Positions 1-10,149 of a DNA stretch of 23,898 nt are shown here, one piece after another. Every line of letters begins with the position of its first letter. The stretch's first letter is position 1. Under the pieces are notes generated by a model, which saw only the letters and a list, made by a program, of their open reading frames with translations, was not told the origin of the DNA and made no database searches. Position numbers and translations under genes: made by a program. The DNA comes from Larix sibirica (lineage: Eukaryota; Streptophyta; Pinopsida; Pinales; Pinaceae), in NCBI GenBank assembly GCA_004151065.3, contig NWUY0300016293.1:30971-54868 (forward strand), in the 5' to 3' direction.

Positions 1-2261
1 GACCCCGCAGAAGCCAAGAATTCTTGATATTTCAGACAAAAGTCGAGGAGGACAATTCCAATTGTAAATTTTGCATTTTTCTTTGTTTGTCATCCCTCCA
101 GAAGCATTCAAAAAGGAGGAGAGGGATATTTTAAATTTCCTTGCTGTGACTGTTGAATCACTTCCAAGAAGAATGGCATCATATGTGAATTGAGCATGGT
201 TGACAGATCTGAACCCTCTTGAAATACTGATACCTGGAAATTGTCCACGCTCGGAAATCCAATTTAGGTGCCTGCTTAACGCCCCCACAACAATAATATA
301 TAGGAGGGGGGGCAATGGACATCCTTGTCACAGCCCCCTTGAAGCTTTGAAGAAATCGGTGGGTCGACCGTTGACCAAAGGACCTATCCACGGTTGACTG
401 ATGCAAGCACCTATCCACCTGATAAAGTTTTCAGAGAATCCAAAGCATTCCAATATTTTTAAGAGGAAGTTATGCCTAACCCTGTCAAAAGCATTAGCCA
501 AGTCCAATTTAATTTCCATGCCTCTTTCATGTCTGCTAAAGCTAGAATGGATGGCTTCCTGAACCAAAATAATATTATCAATGATCTGCTTCCCTGCAAT
601 GAAGCCTCCTTGGTTCTCAGTAATGATATTAGGGAAGATATTTTTTAGTCTGCTAGCGATAATTTTAGTTAGAATCTTATAAGAAGCATTGCAAAGAAAA
701 ATGGGGCGAAATATTTTCAGAGAAGAGGGCTTCTTTTCTTTAGGAATCAAAGCGATAAAGGAGGATTTTGTGGCCCCTCCAAGCTTGTCTCTCCCCTTTG
801 AGAAATTTAACATTCTGCAAAGATCAATTTTAATAATATTCCAATATCTTATGTAGAAGCAAATAGGAAACCCATCTGGCCTAGGAGCCTTTTCAGGATG
901 TAGAGACCAAATGGCAGCTTTAACCTCTTCTTCTGAAATTTGACCGAAGAGGAAGGTGTTGTCTTCCTACGTGACTAAAGCAGGGATATGTCTACAAAGA
1001 TCTTCACTGTCCTTCGGCTCCTCCTCCTCATCTTCTTGATACAGATCTTGAAAGTGTCTAAAAGCAACCTATTTGATTCTTTGAACGGAGGATATTATTT
1101 CCCCATTTTCATCCTCCAAATCCAAAATAGTGTTTCTTCACATTCTCTCTTTGTGTTGGTTATGAAATAATTTGGTGTTTTTATCCCCTGCCTTTATCCA
1201 GAGACTTCTATATTTTATTTTTCATTCCTCCTCCATTTTTTCCAATTTATGTATCTCTTCTCCCAACATTTTATCTTTTGCTGCAATTTCTTCAGTGATA
1301 TCACAGTGATCCATTTCTTCCTATAACTTCTCCAGCTCTTGTAACCTACATCTCTAGTCTGCAACCGTATCATGTCAGAATTTTTCCCAACATTTAATGG
1401 TTGCCTTGGTGGATCTAAGCTTAGCCTCCCAAATATAGCCCGGGGTGCCTACCACCCGAGGCCTCCAAGATTCTTTACAATTTTGAAAACTTCTTCCTCT
1501 TTGATCCAAGTTGGACAAAATTTAAAGGGAAGAGGGCCACCAAATTCCGTGACAACAAATTCAAGAAGAAGGTTCTTATGATCGAAAATAGATGAGGGCA
1601 TAATTCTAGAAGAAGGAATTTTTTTTTAAGCATAAATAATTCACTAACCAGAATACTGTCGACGGTGAGTCGTTATATGACCTGGGCCTATGCTCTTGTT
1701 TCTCCAAGTGAAGCTTCCCTTCTTGGGATTGATATCAGTTAGATTCCAAGAAGCTTGCAATTCTTCCAGATTCTCCCCGTAGGGATCCCTGATTCTTGTT
1801 CCTCCTCTTCCTTCGGATGGGGAAATGGTAGTATTGAAATACCCTGCAACAATGCATCGATGATGTAAATCCAGTCTTCGAAGGATTTAAAGGGAAATCA
1901 AAACATATTGCTTCTTATGTTGAAGGACCATTCCATATACGTTGCATATTCGGATTGTCTCACTCTCTTCCTTGTCCTTAATTTCAACCATTACCCAATT
2001 AGGGATTTTCCACTCTTCTATCCAAGAAAATCTTCGAGTATCCCACCATATGGAAATTCCTCCAGAGCTACCTGCAGCTGAAACCAAGCTACTTTCATTG
2101 TTCTTCCAAACCCTTTTCATTGCTACTTTACATTCTTCTACACTCTTTTTTGTCTCCTGGATGAGAGCAATGGAGATTTTTTTTATTTCTGATCATGTTG
2201 TTGATGGCTTCTGTTTTATTTTCCCTCCTAATCCTCTGCAATTCCAGGAGACTATTTTCAT
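1..2261 (-). pseudogene. LINE ORF2 (endonuclease plus reverse transcriptase), broken and cut by window edge
   Basis: Starting at ATG 2261-2259 the protein begins MKIVSWNCRGLGG, the endonuclease N-terminus. IALIQETKK follows after a frameshift and keeps the catalytic Glu. The GDFN motif reads GYFN, with Tyr for the catalytic Asp at 1841-1839. A second shift near 1670 precedes the SILVSELF block. The linker has AGDKNTKLFHN and AFRHFQDLY with stops between. The RT runs from about 970: EKAPRPDGFP, then ALIPK, then ENQGGFIAGKQIIDNI, and LDLANAFDRV (catalytic Asp present). A TGA at 330-328 interrupts GL*QGCPLPPLLY. Motif C reads FTYDAILLG (TYDA at 186-175) in place of FADDT. Endonuclease and RT both lack an essential residue, so this copy is dead. 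Confidence 0.9.
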
Positions 2262-3576
2262 TATTTCTTAGAGATAGAAGAGGGTTTCCTCACCTTCAGA
2301 CTCTCTGCAACCCCATCTGGTTTCTTTCCTGGTGTGGAGATGATCTTTATATGTTGATCTAGACTGGCTTGTTTCTCTTCTTTTTCTTTCTTAGCTTGCT
2401 CTTTTCTGTGAGACATATTTGATTTTCGACCCTTTTTCCCTGGTTGTTCTTTCTCTTCTTCCCTCATCTCTTATGATTCTTCTTGAGATGTCTTAGATTT
2501 CGACCTAGTCATTGAACTTCATGATTCTGAGCGAACTTCAATGACTGGTTGAGCAGCCGAAGTAGAGACGAGAATGCTTATGTTTTCCTCTTTTTCTATT
2601 GTAGGTTGTTCATATTTTTCCTCCTCTGGATTTTCTTCCCTTATTTCTCCTTCATCTTCACCTCCCGAAGAGGCCGATGCCTGATATCTTCTCCCAGAGG
2701 GTGCTTCTTTTGTCTGTGGAGGGGGGGGAGGAGGTTGAGTCTTCTAGGGATCTTTTCTTCCCTTCTTCATGACCATGTTCCAACCTTCTTCTTTGTTTAA
2801 CTAATCTTCATGTGCTTTATTTTTTGCACATCTCCTTGCAAAATGACCATACTCGTGACAAAATTTGCACTTAAAGGGAATCTATTCATAGTCTACCTTC
2901 TGAAGATGACACCATCCATCCATAGTGAGCTTTATTTCTTTCGGAAGAGCCTTCTCCAAATGCATTTCAATACAGATTCTAGTGCAGGAGAAGAGCGGGG
3001 GTTTTGGTTCCGATCTATCAATATACTTTCCCAAAGTGTTTCCAATCGCCCTTAAGTCATCGTCTCCCCAACAGTGAAGTGTCATAAGAGGAAGCTTAAC
3101 CCAAATTGGAACTGCATTGGTATGTCCTTTTCTAGGTCAAAGGAGGTGTTCCATTGATTCAAGTGCATCCCTCTTCGCCCCATGAAATAGGGGCCATCCT
3201 GAAATATGAGATCTTTGTCCTCCCTAAATTCAAACAAAAATACATAGAAGCCCTTTCCACAAAAAAATTGGATAACCTCACGTTTGATTAACGGTCATCA
3301 TTTCTTGTTTAACCATATTTCAATGGCTTTTGGAGATGGCCACAAACCCGTGAAGTGACCTATGAGTCCTTTCTTAGAGAGCGCAACTATCTTGATTTTG
3401 GCAGCGACCGAAGAGAGGGAGACTTTAGGGGCCCCAGCTAGCTTGACGAATCTTGCCTCAGAAGAAGCATCGATCTTGGATCTCGCATTTATTGCAGCAA
3501 AGATGCCTCGTTTATAATGATCTTCAAGAGAAGTGACCTCCTCCTCCTCCGGAGAGAAGGTCAAGGCGGCCGCCAT
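2261..3576 (-). pseudogene. LINE ORF1 (DUF4283-type, CCHC zinc-knuckle RNA-binding protein), broken
   Basis: The start is the ATG at 3576-3574 (protein begins MAAALTFSP, in a good initiation context with G at +4). A first open stretch to 3298 has the DUF4283-like segment ending in GLWPSPKAIEIWL. After a stop and frame changes the frame resumes near 3130 with VPIWVKLPL and LHCWGDDDLRAIGNTLGKYI, typical of plant LINE ORF1. A TAG precedes the knuckle CKFCHEYGHFARRC (C-x2-C-x4-H-x4-C, about 2863-2822), which has all four ligands. The tail is Lys/Glu-rich (2467-2261), with further stops between. The family protein binds element RNA; this copy could not be made as one chain. The closing TAA at 2263-2261 overlaps the ORF2 start. 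Confidence 0.85.
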
Positions 3577-3639
3577 GAGAGAACAGATCAAACCCTAGAA
3601 GAAACGCAGAAACCCTAGCTTGATCAGAAGTATGACATA

Positions 3640-4600
3640 AATTAAGTTAGATATGAGTATTTCAAATATTAATCCAACAAACCTAAGAGTGATATTTTAA
3701 TGATTTACATCATCGGAAAGAGCAATTTCACTTCATTATGAAGCATATGCATGCATTTTCAAAAATCTATGCAATTTTGAAAATTTTGCAAACCAAGATA
3801 GTTTCAGAATGAAAATGAAAAAAATGATGAAAGTTTCAATGATCTACATATTCCGAGAGCACAATTCCTTGAAAATGCTTTATTAAAGGAAGGTCTACTT
3901 TCCTCTATGTGGCAGGTTGTCTTTGAAGAAATATTCAATAGACATGACAATGTCAACAAGTAGGGTCTGAGCTCTTATCTAGATGAATACCTCGATCAGG
4001 CTCTATAAAGAAATATTACTACATGAAAAGAAGATTACATCAACCAAACTACAAATGGTGATTTAATATGGAGCGTCTATTCATATGATGTAGATTCCAA
4101 AGATGCTCTAGGTAGGTGAAAATAAGAGAATATGAACTGTCCAATAGAAGGTGCACATATGTGGAAACATTTGTGCATTGGATAGAAATGAAGTTTCACG
4201 ATCCTTAGGTTAAGATGGAACAAGGTCAGTAAGCACATTTTTTGCATTAGATGGAGGATAGCATACCATGGCAGTAACAACTACTAGCTATGGATGATGT
4301 TATGAAAGGAATCCCTGCACATCAATGGGTTGCACACAGAGTTAACTTGGGAATGCAGGCATAGGTGGTAAGCAGTTCACTGAGATTTTATCCATATCAA
4401 GACCTAGATTTGGTAAATAGGTACAAAGGAACAAAAGATCCCAAATAACATGTATGGTTTTTTCAAATGATATGGGTTGAGAATAAATTCCTAGCACAGG
4501 AATAGACCAATTAGTTCATTAACACGCTAGATGTTGTGCCTAGGAGCCAGAATGTACAAGAAGAAATAAGAAGATGAATGAAGGATTGACACACTAGATT
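3640..4600. other. Unassigned interval with a possible decayed plus-strand coding frame
   Basis: No gene is recognised. On the plus strand one frame from about 3800 to 4285 gives a fairly complex peptide (for example NDLHIPRAQFLENALLKEG and later VETFVHWIEMKF) interrupted by roughly eight stops. This resembles a pseudogenised coding stretch more than the low-complexity translations of the AT-rich spacers, but I could not assign a family. It sits between the LINE 5' end and the integrase end of the gypsy remnant, so it may belong to either or to an older element. The remainder (4285-4600) shows nothing recognisable. Confidence 0.3.
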
Positions 4601-4639
4601 TATTCCTACTTCTTACTTAAATGAGTAGAGTGTCTACTA

Positions 4640-5400
4640 ACCTTGGTGACATGATGTTTTCACTCTTATTCCTTTTGCATACGACACATTCTAGTACACA
4701 TTTGTGAATGTATTTATTCATAGTAAGGTTTGAAAAAACCAACATGTCTTGCAATTGGAGGATCATGAAATTATTTTTAGACTTTAATTTAATTTTGATG
4801 AAGAAGTTAGATAAACTCTTTCTTGTACCAAAGAATGTCACTTCTCCATTCAAAATTTGGTTTTTGGCCAAGCTCTTGATTCATTCCTCTTGGCATATTT
4901 GTATGGATTCCTTCTAACCAATCAAGAACCACCACCAATGTTGTATATGATACGAACTCTTCATTCTTTCATGAAAGTGCATGAGCAAGTATGTTGTCCT
5001 TCACACTTCTGTATAATCTATCCAATGCAAATGTGGAATTTTCCCTCTCCAATTTTGTCCTTCTATAGACACAATATTTTGTTGTAATATGTATCAAAGA
5101 TAATTATGGTTGGTACATACCAAGAATTGCTTCCTAGAAGATATCGACTCCATTTTGCTAATGTGAATATGGTCGAGAGCATCTCTTTCCTATAAGTAGA
5201 TTTAAAATTATCTCTTTTGTTGAACTTTCAGCTCTCAAATGATACATGATGGCCTTCTTTGGAATAAATACTGTTGTGATTTTGAACACTGAAGCATCGC
5301 ATTATACAACCTAAAAAAAAATTAATAAAATCTAGTGTTGCTCACATAGTGTCAAAGGCGTAATTTTCTTCAATGACTCGAAATATTCTCAAGCCTTTTG
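4640..5400 (-). pseudogene. Ty3/gypsy RNase H and integrase H2C2 remnants
   Basis: Minus-strand fragments resemble the RNase H segment (LAKWSRYLLGSNSWYV, about 5180-5100, compare KWRxYLLGxxFxVRTDH) and the integrase zinc-binding end (KCVLECVVCKRNKSEN, about 4715-4650, compare the C-x2-C-x-RNKxEN ending of H2C2 domains). Frames change repeatedly between them. The RNase H call is weaker than the zinc-finger call. Confidence 0.6.
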
Positions 5401-5599
5401 CTCCATAGAAATGAATTTTTATTTAATAGATACGAGATTGGTGCTATCAAAGAAACATATTTATTTATAAACCTTTGTTAATATCCTATTGAGCATAAAA
5501 ATTATCGTAATTTAGTTGTCCTTGGGTCTTGTCCATTTTGTGATTGCCCATATTTTGTTAGGATTTACCTTGACTCACTTCTTTGAGATAATATGATCG

Positions 5600-6095
5600 A
5601 GGTATTCTATTTCTTCCGTGCTAAAAGGACATTTTGACATTGTTGTGTATTATTGATTTTCGTCTAAAATGGATAGTACCTAACTTAGGTACTTGAGATG
5701 TTCTCTCCAATGTTTTGTTGTATACAAGGATGTCATCAAGAAAAAATAACACAAACTTCCTTACAAGGGGTTGAAAAAGTTCGTTCATTACTACTTGAAA
5801 GTGATAGGAGCTTAGTTAACTCAAACAAAATTTCTTTTAACTGATAATATCCTTCATACATTCTAAAATTTGTTTTTTCAATATCTTACATTTTTAACCA
5901 CATTTATAGTATCCCGATCGCAAATCTAGTTTTGAAAATATTTGGCTCCACAAAGTTCATCCAAAATTTCATGTACGAATAGAAAGGGGAATTTGTTCTT
6001 TATCATTATTTTAATCAACACTTGGTAATCTATACATAACCTAAAAGATCCATCCTTTTAACGCACTAAAACAATTGGTGTTGCTACATTTTATA
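5600..6095 (-). pseudogene. Ty3/gypsy reverse transcriptase, broken
   Basis: From 6095 leftwards the frame gives VATPIVLVR, a stop, then KDGSFRLCIDYQVL and KNKFPF. After a frame change come DELCGAKYFSKLDLRSGYYK (catalytic Asp of LDL present), several stops, VVMNELFQPL and FFLDDILVY. The two aspartates of the YxDD-type motif are at 5737-5732 and are intact. The family enzyme copies element RNA into DNA. This copy has at least four in-frame stops and a shift, so no full-length enzyme can be made although the active-site aspartates survive. The assignment is firm because the motif order and spacing match gypsy RT. Confidence 0.88.
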
Positions 6096-6599
6096 ATAAC
6101 GCCACATTTCAAAAGACCTTGCAAAATCTTTATATCTATGTTTTATGGTGATGGGGATAGATGTATGGCTTAAAATTGACAGGTGTTGAGTCTAATCTTA
6201 TTTCAATTATATGTTCAATTACCCTTTCTAGTAGCAACTCCATGGATTGTTTATCAATAACTTTTCATGTGTTTGGATTATTTATTTCATTTCATCTTAG
6301 AATGCTTCGACCAAATTAGTCGTGATGATAGGACCTTCGTTTGATAACATTGTGCCAAATATAATTTCTCTATTTGGTGTGAGAAAATAATTTTGTCGAG
6401 AGGCGGTTGAAACACATACAATTGATACCCCTCCCCTTGCCTCTTGAATTTAATAAATTGTGTTCAGAGATTTGTTGCATATATACCCAATGTTTGTATC
6501 CATTGAACCCCTAAAATTACATCAACCCCCCTAAGGGATTGTCTAGAATTTTGGTTCCAAGTTATAATCTTATATTTGTAATTTTACTTTGTGTCATTT

Positions 6600-6800
6600 G
6601 TCTACACCCTCAATCTTTTTTTCTATCTATAGAAATTATTTTAATTGTTTGGACCATATATACAAAAATAAAAAACTTTCCAATTTGATGTTGATAATAT
6701 TATGAGTACTTCCAAAGTCCATCAAATGCCATAACGTTGATTTTCTTTATACGCCCCTTCAATTTTAATGGTTTTGGTTGGGAGACACAAGTTGTATCTA
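6600..6800 (-). pseudogene. Ty3/gypsy aspartic protease fragment
   Basis: A minus-strand stretch reads LKLKGRIKKINVM and then, after a one-base shift, LMDFGSTHNIINIKLESF. Gypsy proteases carry an IDSGSTHNFI-type active-site block here. The catalytic Asp is retained (6719-6717), and the next residue is Phe where Ser or Thr is usual, so it is probably inactive even apart from the frameshift. It lies between the gag knuckle and the RT as expected for the element. Confidence 0.75.
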
Positions 6801-6959
6801 CCAATGATATTTTTGGTCTTTTATCATATTCTTATTCCGATGTTACACTTCTATGGTGGTTGTGTGATTCTTCTTATTCTTCAATGTGTCTTTAATTCCA
6901 ATATTTGACTCACCTTTTTTATCTACCTCATTTATATTTCTTTGGTTATCTTATTTCTT

Positions 6960-7015
6960 TAATTTATGTATTGGATACCATTTCTCTCTATATCTCATAC
7001 ATTTATTGTTTCTTC
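6960..7015 (-). pseudogene. Ty3/gypsy gag zinc knuckle, ligands lost
   Basis: The minus strand reads NKCMRYREKWYPIHKLKK. It aligns with the plant gypsy knuckle pattern C-x2-C-x3-EKW-x2-GHKC. The first Cys and the His remain, while the second Cys is Tyr and the last Cys is Leu. In the living family this domain binds genomic RNA; here it cannot coordinate zinc. Confidence 0.6.
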
Positions 7016-7119
7016 ATATTTGAGCATGCAAACTTTATTTTTTGCCTTTACTGGATGTGGTAGAAGATATCTTAATTTATTAGTGTATGTGGGTAGGCAG
7101 GATTATTGACTTAGCTTTG

Positions 7120-7159
7120 TCATGATTTTGGTCTGGCCTTCATGATTTTTGCCTGACCT
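7120..7159. repeat. Imperfect 20-bp tandem duplication
   Basis: Two adjacent 20-nt copies (7120-7139 and 7140-7159) begin TCATGATTTT and end CTGGCCT or CTGACCT. They differ at a few positions. Probably simple local slippage in non-coding DNA. Confidence 0.6.
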
Positions 7160-7399
7160 ACTTAGTTTCAACTGTCTCATCTTTCCTTACAACCAGTTGA
7201 TTTTAATGTTGTCATCTCTATATCTTTCCTTGTGTAGGGCTTTAATAGGGAAACAGTAACTAATCACGTTATAACTTGGGCACTTTGTTGCAATTATTTC
7301 CCATTCATGTGTATTTGTTAACATTTCATTTTGTTCTAACCTAGGAAGTTTTGAAAAAAAAATCTCATATAGCCTTGACCCAAAATTGATTTGAACAAG

Positions 7400-7562
7400 T
7401 GAATGGTTGTAAGACCCAATACAATATAATCCAAATGGTTAACGAAGGCTAGATAAAACATAAAAATAAAATGCAAGCAATAAAGGAAATTAAACAAAAA
7501 TAAATGAAAATACGAGACTAAATAACTAGAGACTATCGAAATAGAGATTAAGCAACCATTCA
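7400..7562. mobile_element. Possible MITE-like element with 10-bp terminal inverted repeats
   Basis: TGAATGGTTG (7400-7409) and its exact reverse complement CAACCATTCA (7553-7562) enclose an A-rich interior of about 143 nt. The size and AT richness suit a small non-autonomous DNA element. The flanks show no matching target-site duplication, and 10-bp inverted pairs occur by chance in AT-rich DNA, so this is tentative. Confidence 0.25.
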
Positions 7563-7866
7563 AATGTTGGTTTTCCCATTTGGGTTTCTAAGGAAAATAT
7601 CGTGTTCATGTGATGGAATTTCTACTTATTGGTTTTGGTTGTCCATAGTGAATAAACAAAGTAGTGAATCAATATGAGAACAAAGAATTCTCTACCTAGT
7701 ATCTAAGAAGGTTTTCATTCAAAACCACATCAAGAACAGAGCCCTTGTAAGCATCCTGAAGGCAAAGATCTTTGTATGAAAGTGAAACAAATACTAGAAT
7801 CTAATTCCACAAAGCATCTATGTTGGTGGAGCTAGTGGGCTATAAGTCCCTCATTTATGGATCATA

Positions 7867-7878
7867 TGGTATCAAAGT
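7867..7878 (+). promoter_or_regulatory. tRNA-iMet-type primer-binding-site-like sequence
   Basis: TGGTATCAAAGT matches the usual plant LTR-retrotransposon primer binding site TGGTATCAGAGC at 10 of 12 positions. It lies 58 nt upstream of an ATG opening a gag-like frame on the same strand, which supports the reading. The LTR expected just upstream was not delimited. Confidence 0.5.
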
Positions 7879-7936
7879 AGTTGAATCATTGAACGTGGTG
7901 CAACTACTCAAACTTTGACGAGAATGCAAACTCAAC

Positions 7937-8230
7937 ATGGGTAAAGCAAAAAGAGAAAGGATGGAAGACATGTAGACCATAAACGTGTAACTTCAAGATG
8001 AGAACAAACAATAAGAGGAGAAGGTATAGATGTTTAACCAAGAGATAGAAGAGATGGGAAAGAACCTTGAGACCTATAAAAAACTATTGTTGTTTCTCAA
8101 GGACCATTTTGTTGAATGTCGAGAATCCCTCACCATTGTCATAGTAGAGTGGGACGAGAAAATTTCATCTTGTACAATTGGGAGAGAAGATCATCTAGAT
8201 GAATAGATGGCAAGAGGATAGGCTCACTCA
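7937..8230 (+). pseudogene. Decayed gag-like frame of a plus-strand LTR retrotransposon
   Basis: From ATG 7937 a single frame runs about 290 nt: MGKAKRERMEDM, then Glu/Lys-rich helical segments such as MFNQEIEEMGKNLETYKKLL and LKDHFVECRESLTIV. It is broken by several TAG or TAA codons but no frameshift. Most of those stops are one C-to-T change from CAG or CAA (Gln), which fits decay of methylated DNA. The charged, probably coiled-coil N-terminus and the upstream primer-site-like sequence suggest gag of an LTR element oriented opposite to the gypsy pol remnant at 4617-7012. No zinc knuckle or pol follows, so the family is not settled. Confidence 0.45.
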
Positions 8231-8298
8231 GATGACCATGAGATATGGTGCTACACCCACCACTTGGATTCCAATCCCTAATGAAACGCTTGGGAACT

Positions 8299-8432
8299 AA
8301 TTGTTAGGCTACATGAGTTAATAGTTGGTGAATCAATTGTTGACAAAGCTTCAAGCCTCTACAGAAACCCCCAATGAGACATGCATGAAATAATTGTTAG
8401 TCTTCATGAGTTAATAGTTGGTGAACCAATTT
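8299..8432 (+). repeat. Direct repeat of about 41 bp, 93-bp period
   Basis: The blocks at 8299-8340 and 8392-8432 share AATTGTTAG, CATGAGTTAATAGTTGGTGA and CAATT with a few differences. The spacer also shares short words with the sequence before the first copy (CCCxAATGA), suggesting a longer degenerate tandem unit downstream of the gag-like frame. Confidence 0.7.
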
Positions 8433-9082
8433 TTCTTTTAAAAGGAAAAAAGAACACGCGCATAAAAAAATTTGTACAATGTTTTTTTATACTTCCTTTT
8501 TACCCAAAGGTTTCACAACTAGATGCCTCACATGGACTCCTAGGTGCCATGGTAACAAAAACCATGCCTCTATTTTATGCAAATAGACCTCCAAAATGAA
8601 TCAATTAAATGGCATTGTTAGACTATTCCCTACATATTTGTCACAAATAGAGGTTCAAAATTAATAACGTATGTTCAGCATATAATAGATTTACTTATAA
8701 GCATTGCATAAAATAATATGGCATTACCAAAGTAAAAGATGTGCTATCACAAAGGAATATTTTAGTGGCTAAATTTTACTATTTGGGTATAATTTTCTTA
8801 TTTTTGTAAAAAGACTTGACAATTTCCATTTTATTCAAATGATTTTTCTAAAAAAAATTAAAACAATATAAAATCCTTAAAATTTTGAATAGTTTTGTAA
8901 TATCAAAATATTTAATATTTTAAAAATTAATAAGTTTCACCAAAACCAACTACCCACAACTATGCATCCCAAAACTATTGATAAAAGCTTTTAATTCACA
9001 ATTGCTCATAAACCACACATATGTCAAAATTATTACTTATGTAAGATAAAGGATACCTGAGTATAAAGGATAACTAACTATC

Positions 9083-9370
9083 AAGAAGGAATAGTGCTTA
9101 ATACAAAAGAATATAAAACAAAAGAAGGAATAGTGCTTAATACAAAAGAATATAAAACAAAATTATAAATCTATACATAAATCACAAAAAAAACACGTAG
9201 AAGTGTTTAATAAAAAGCATGGAACAAATTTATAAATTTATACAAAATATAAAAGTGCTGAGTAAAAGACATGGAACAAAATTTATAAATCTATAAAAAA
9301 AAACCAATAAACTTGTAAAAATGCTTAATAAAATATAAAATATGGAACAAAATTATAAATTTTAAAAAAA
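9083..9370. repeat. AT-rich minisatellite-like tandem repeats
   Basis: Two near-perfect 39-nt units (9083-9121 and 9122-9160) contain GAAGGAATAGTGCTTAATAC. They continue into about three more degenerate units of 50-70 nt, each with a GTGCTTAATA-like start followed by GGAACAAAATTTATAAATCT-like sequence. The later units differ by indels and A-runs. No coding content. Confidence 0.7.
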
Positions 9371-10003
9371 TAACCATGAATCTTATGAATTTCACTTAAA
9401 TGGTCCCTATTGAGTATTTAAACAATTGTCGATTATATAGAGGATAAATAGAATTTTCAACTAAATCTAAATTTCAAATAGAAGTCTCGTATTAACTATT
9501 TAAGCTGTTATGAATAGGGGCTTATATTGATAGGAGAAATAACAAATAAAAAAATTAAGTCAGAGGGCTTATATTAATAGTGAGAATAAATAGAAATTTT
9601 AAATGGGGGGTCAAGTAATTTCAAGGACGCCCTGATTAAAATGGCATTTTAATAACCATCGAATTATAAATATTTTACAGGCGTGAGGCCGTTTAGGGAC
9701 CTTGATTGGATTGGCATCTTTGCTTGAGCAAACTATAGTTTGAAGTCATCCTGTTAAACGAAGATTTCATGACCAGAACACAAAATCCTCGCATTTTTTC
9801 TTTCCACAGGTTTTGACATCAGAAATCAAGAAATTTACACAAGAACTTCATAACAAATAACAAAGAAGCATGCAAGGAAACTAATCGAGACATTCAAATG
9901 CATATCCATGCTGGCAGAAATTACAATAATCTAACCACCGATTAACTTAAAGATGAACACAATAACCTAACCACCTATATCTTAGATGAAAACAATAACT
10001 TAA

Positions 10004-10047
10004 ACTCCTATATCTTTTCGACTTAGACTCATATATCTTGTCGACTT
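10004..10047. repeat. Two 21-bp copies, 23-bp period
   Basis: 10004-10024 and 10027-10047 both read ACTC-x-TATATCTT-x-TCGACTT with two differences. Lies downstream of the nicalin stop, in the 3' flank. Confidence 0.6.
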
Positions 10048-10149
10048 CATTCGAGCATTTCATAACCACACTCACAATCCCGAAGATATAAAAAATTAAT
10101 TCGGTTCATACAAGCATCTCCAACATACAAAGAATGGAAAATTGACATT

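Larger units (their letters stand above)
1..3625 (-). mobile_element. L1-type LINE retrotransposon, decayed, 3' end outside window
   Basis: The minus strand reads, in order, an untranslated leader with two CTAGGGTTT blocks (about 3625-3577), ORF1 with a CCHC knuckle, and ORF2 with an apurinic-type endonuclease followed by reverse transcriptase. This is the layout of plant L1-clade non-LTR elements. RNase H, 3' UTR and poly(A) tail would lie to the left of base 1, so no target-site duplication can be sought. Stops and frameshifts occur in both ORFs, so the copy is not autonomous. The 5' boundary near 3625 is approximate: it is where the leader-like sequence gives way to unrelated AT-rich DNA. 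Confidence 0.9.
4617..7012 (-). mobile_element. Ty3/gypsy retrotransposon remnant (gag end-PR-RT-RH-IN zinc finger)
   Basis: Read on the minus strand the order is gag zinc knuckle (about 7012-6965), protease (6722-6699), reverse transcriptase (about 6095-5600), RNase H remnants (about 5400-5000) and integrase zinc-binding region (about 4730-4640). That is the Ty3/gypsy order, with integrase after RT. The RT wording, such as KDGSFRLCIDY, DELCGAKYFSKLDLRSGY and FFLDDILVY, is that of plant chromovirus-type gypsy elements. Many stops and shifts break every domain. No LTR pair was found on either side and the integrase core to the left of 4640 is not recognisable, so the copy is a fragment. Confidence 0.85.

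Noticed and set aside
2549-3055. Plus-strand open frames across the LINE (for example 2549-2800 and 2810-3055)
   Set aside because: They are antisense shadows of LINE ORF1, whose zinc knuckle and conserved blocks are on the minus strand.
4857-5087. Plus-strand 76-residue frame as a gene
   Set aside because: It overlaps the minus-strand gypsy RNase H and integrase remnants and has no recognisable features.
7336-7563. 75-residue minus-strand open frame with hydrophobic Phe/Leu content
   Set aside because: Translation of A-rich DNA gives such frames by chance, and it coincides with the possible inverted-repeat element.
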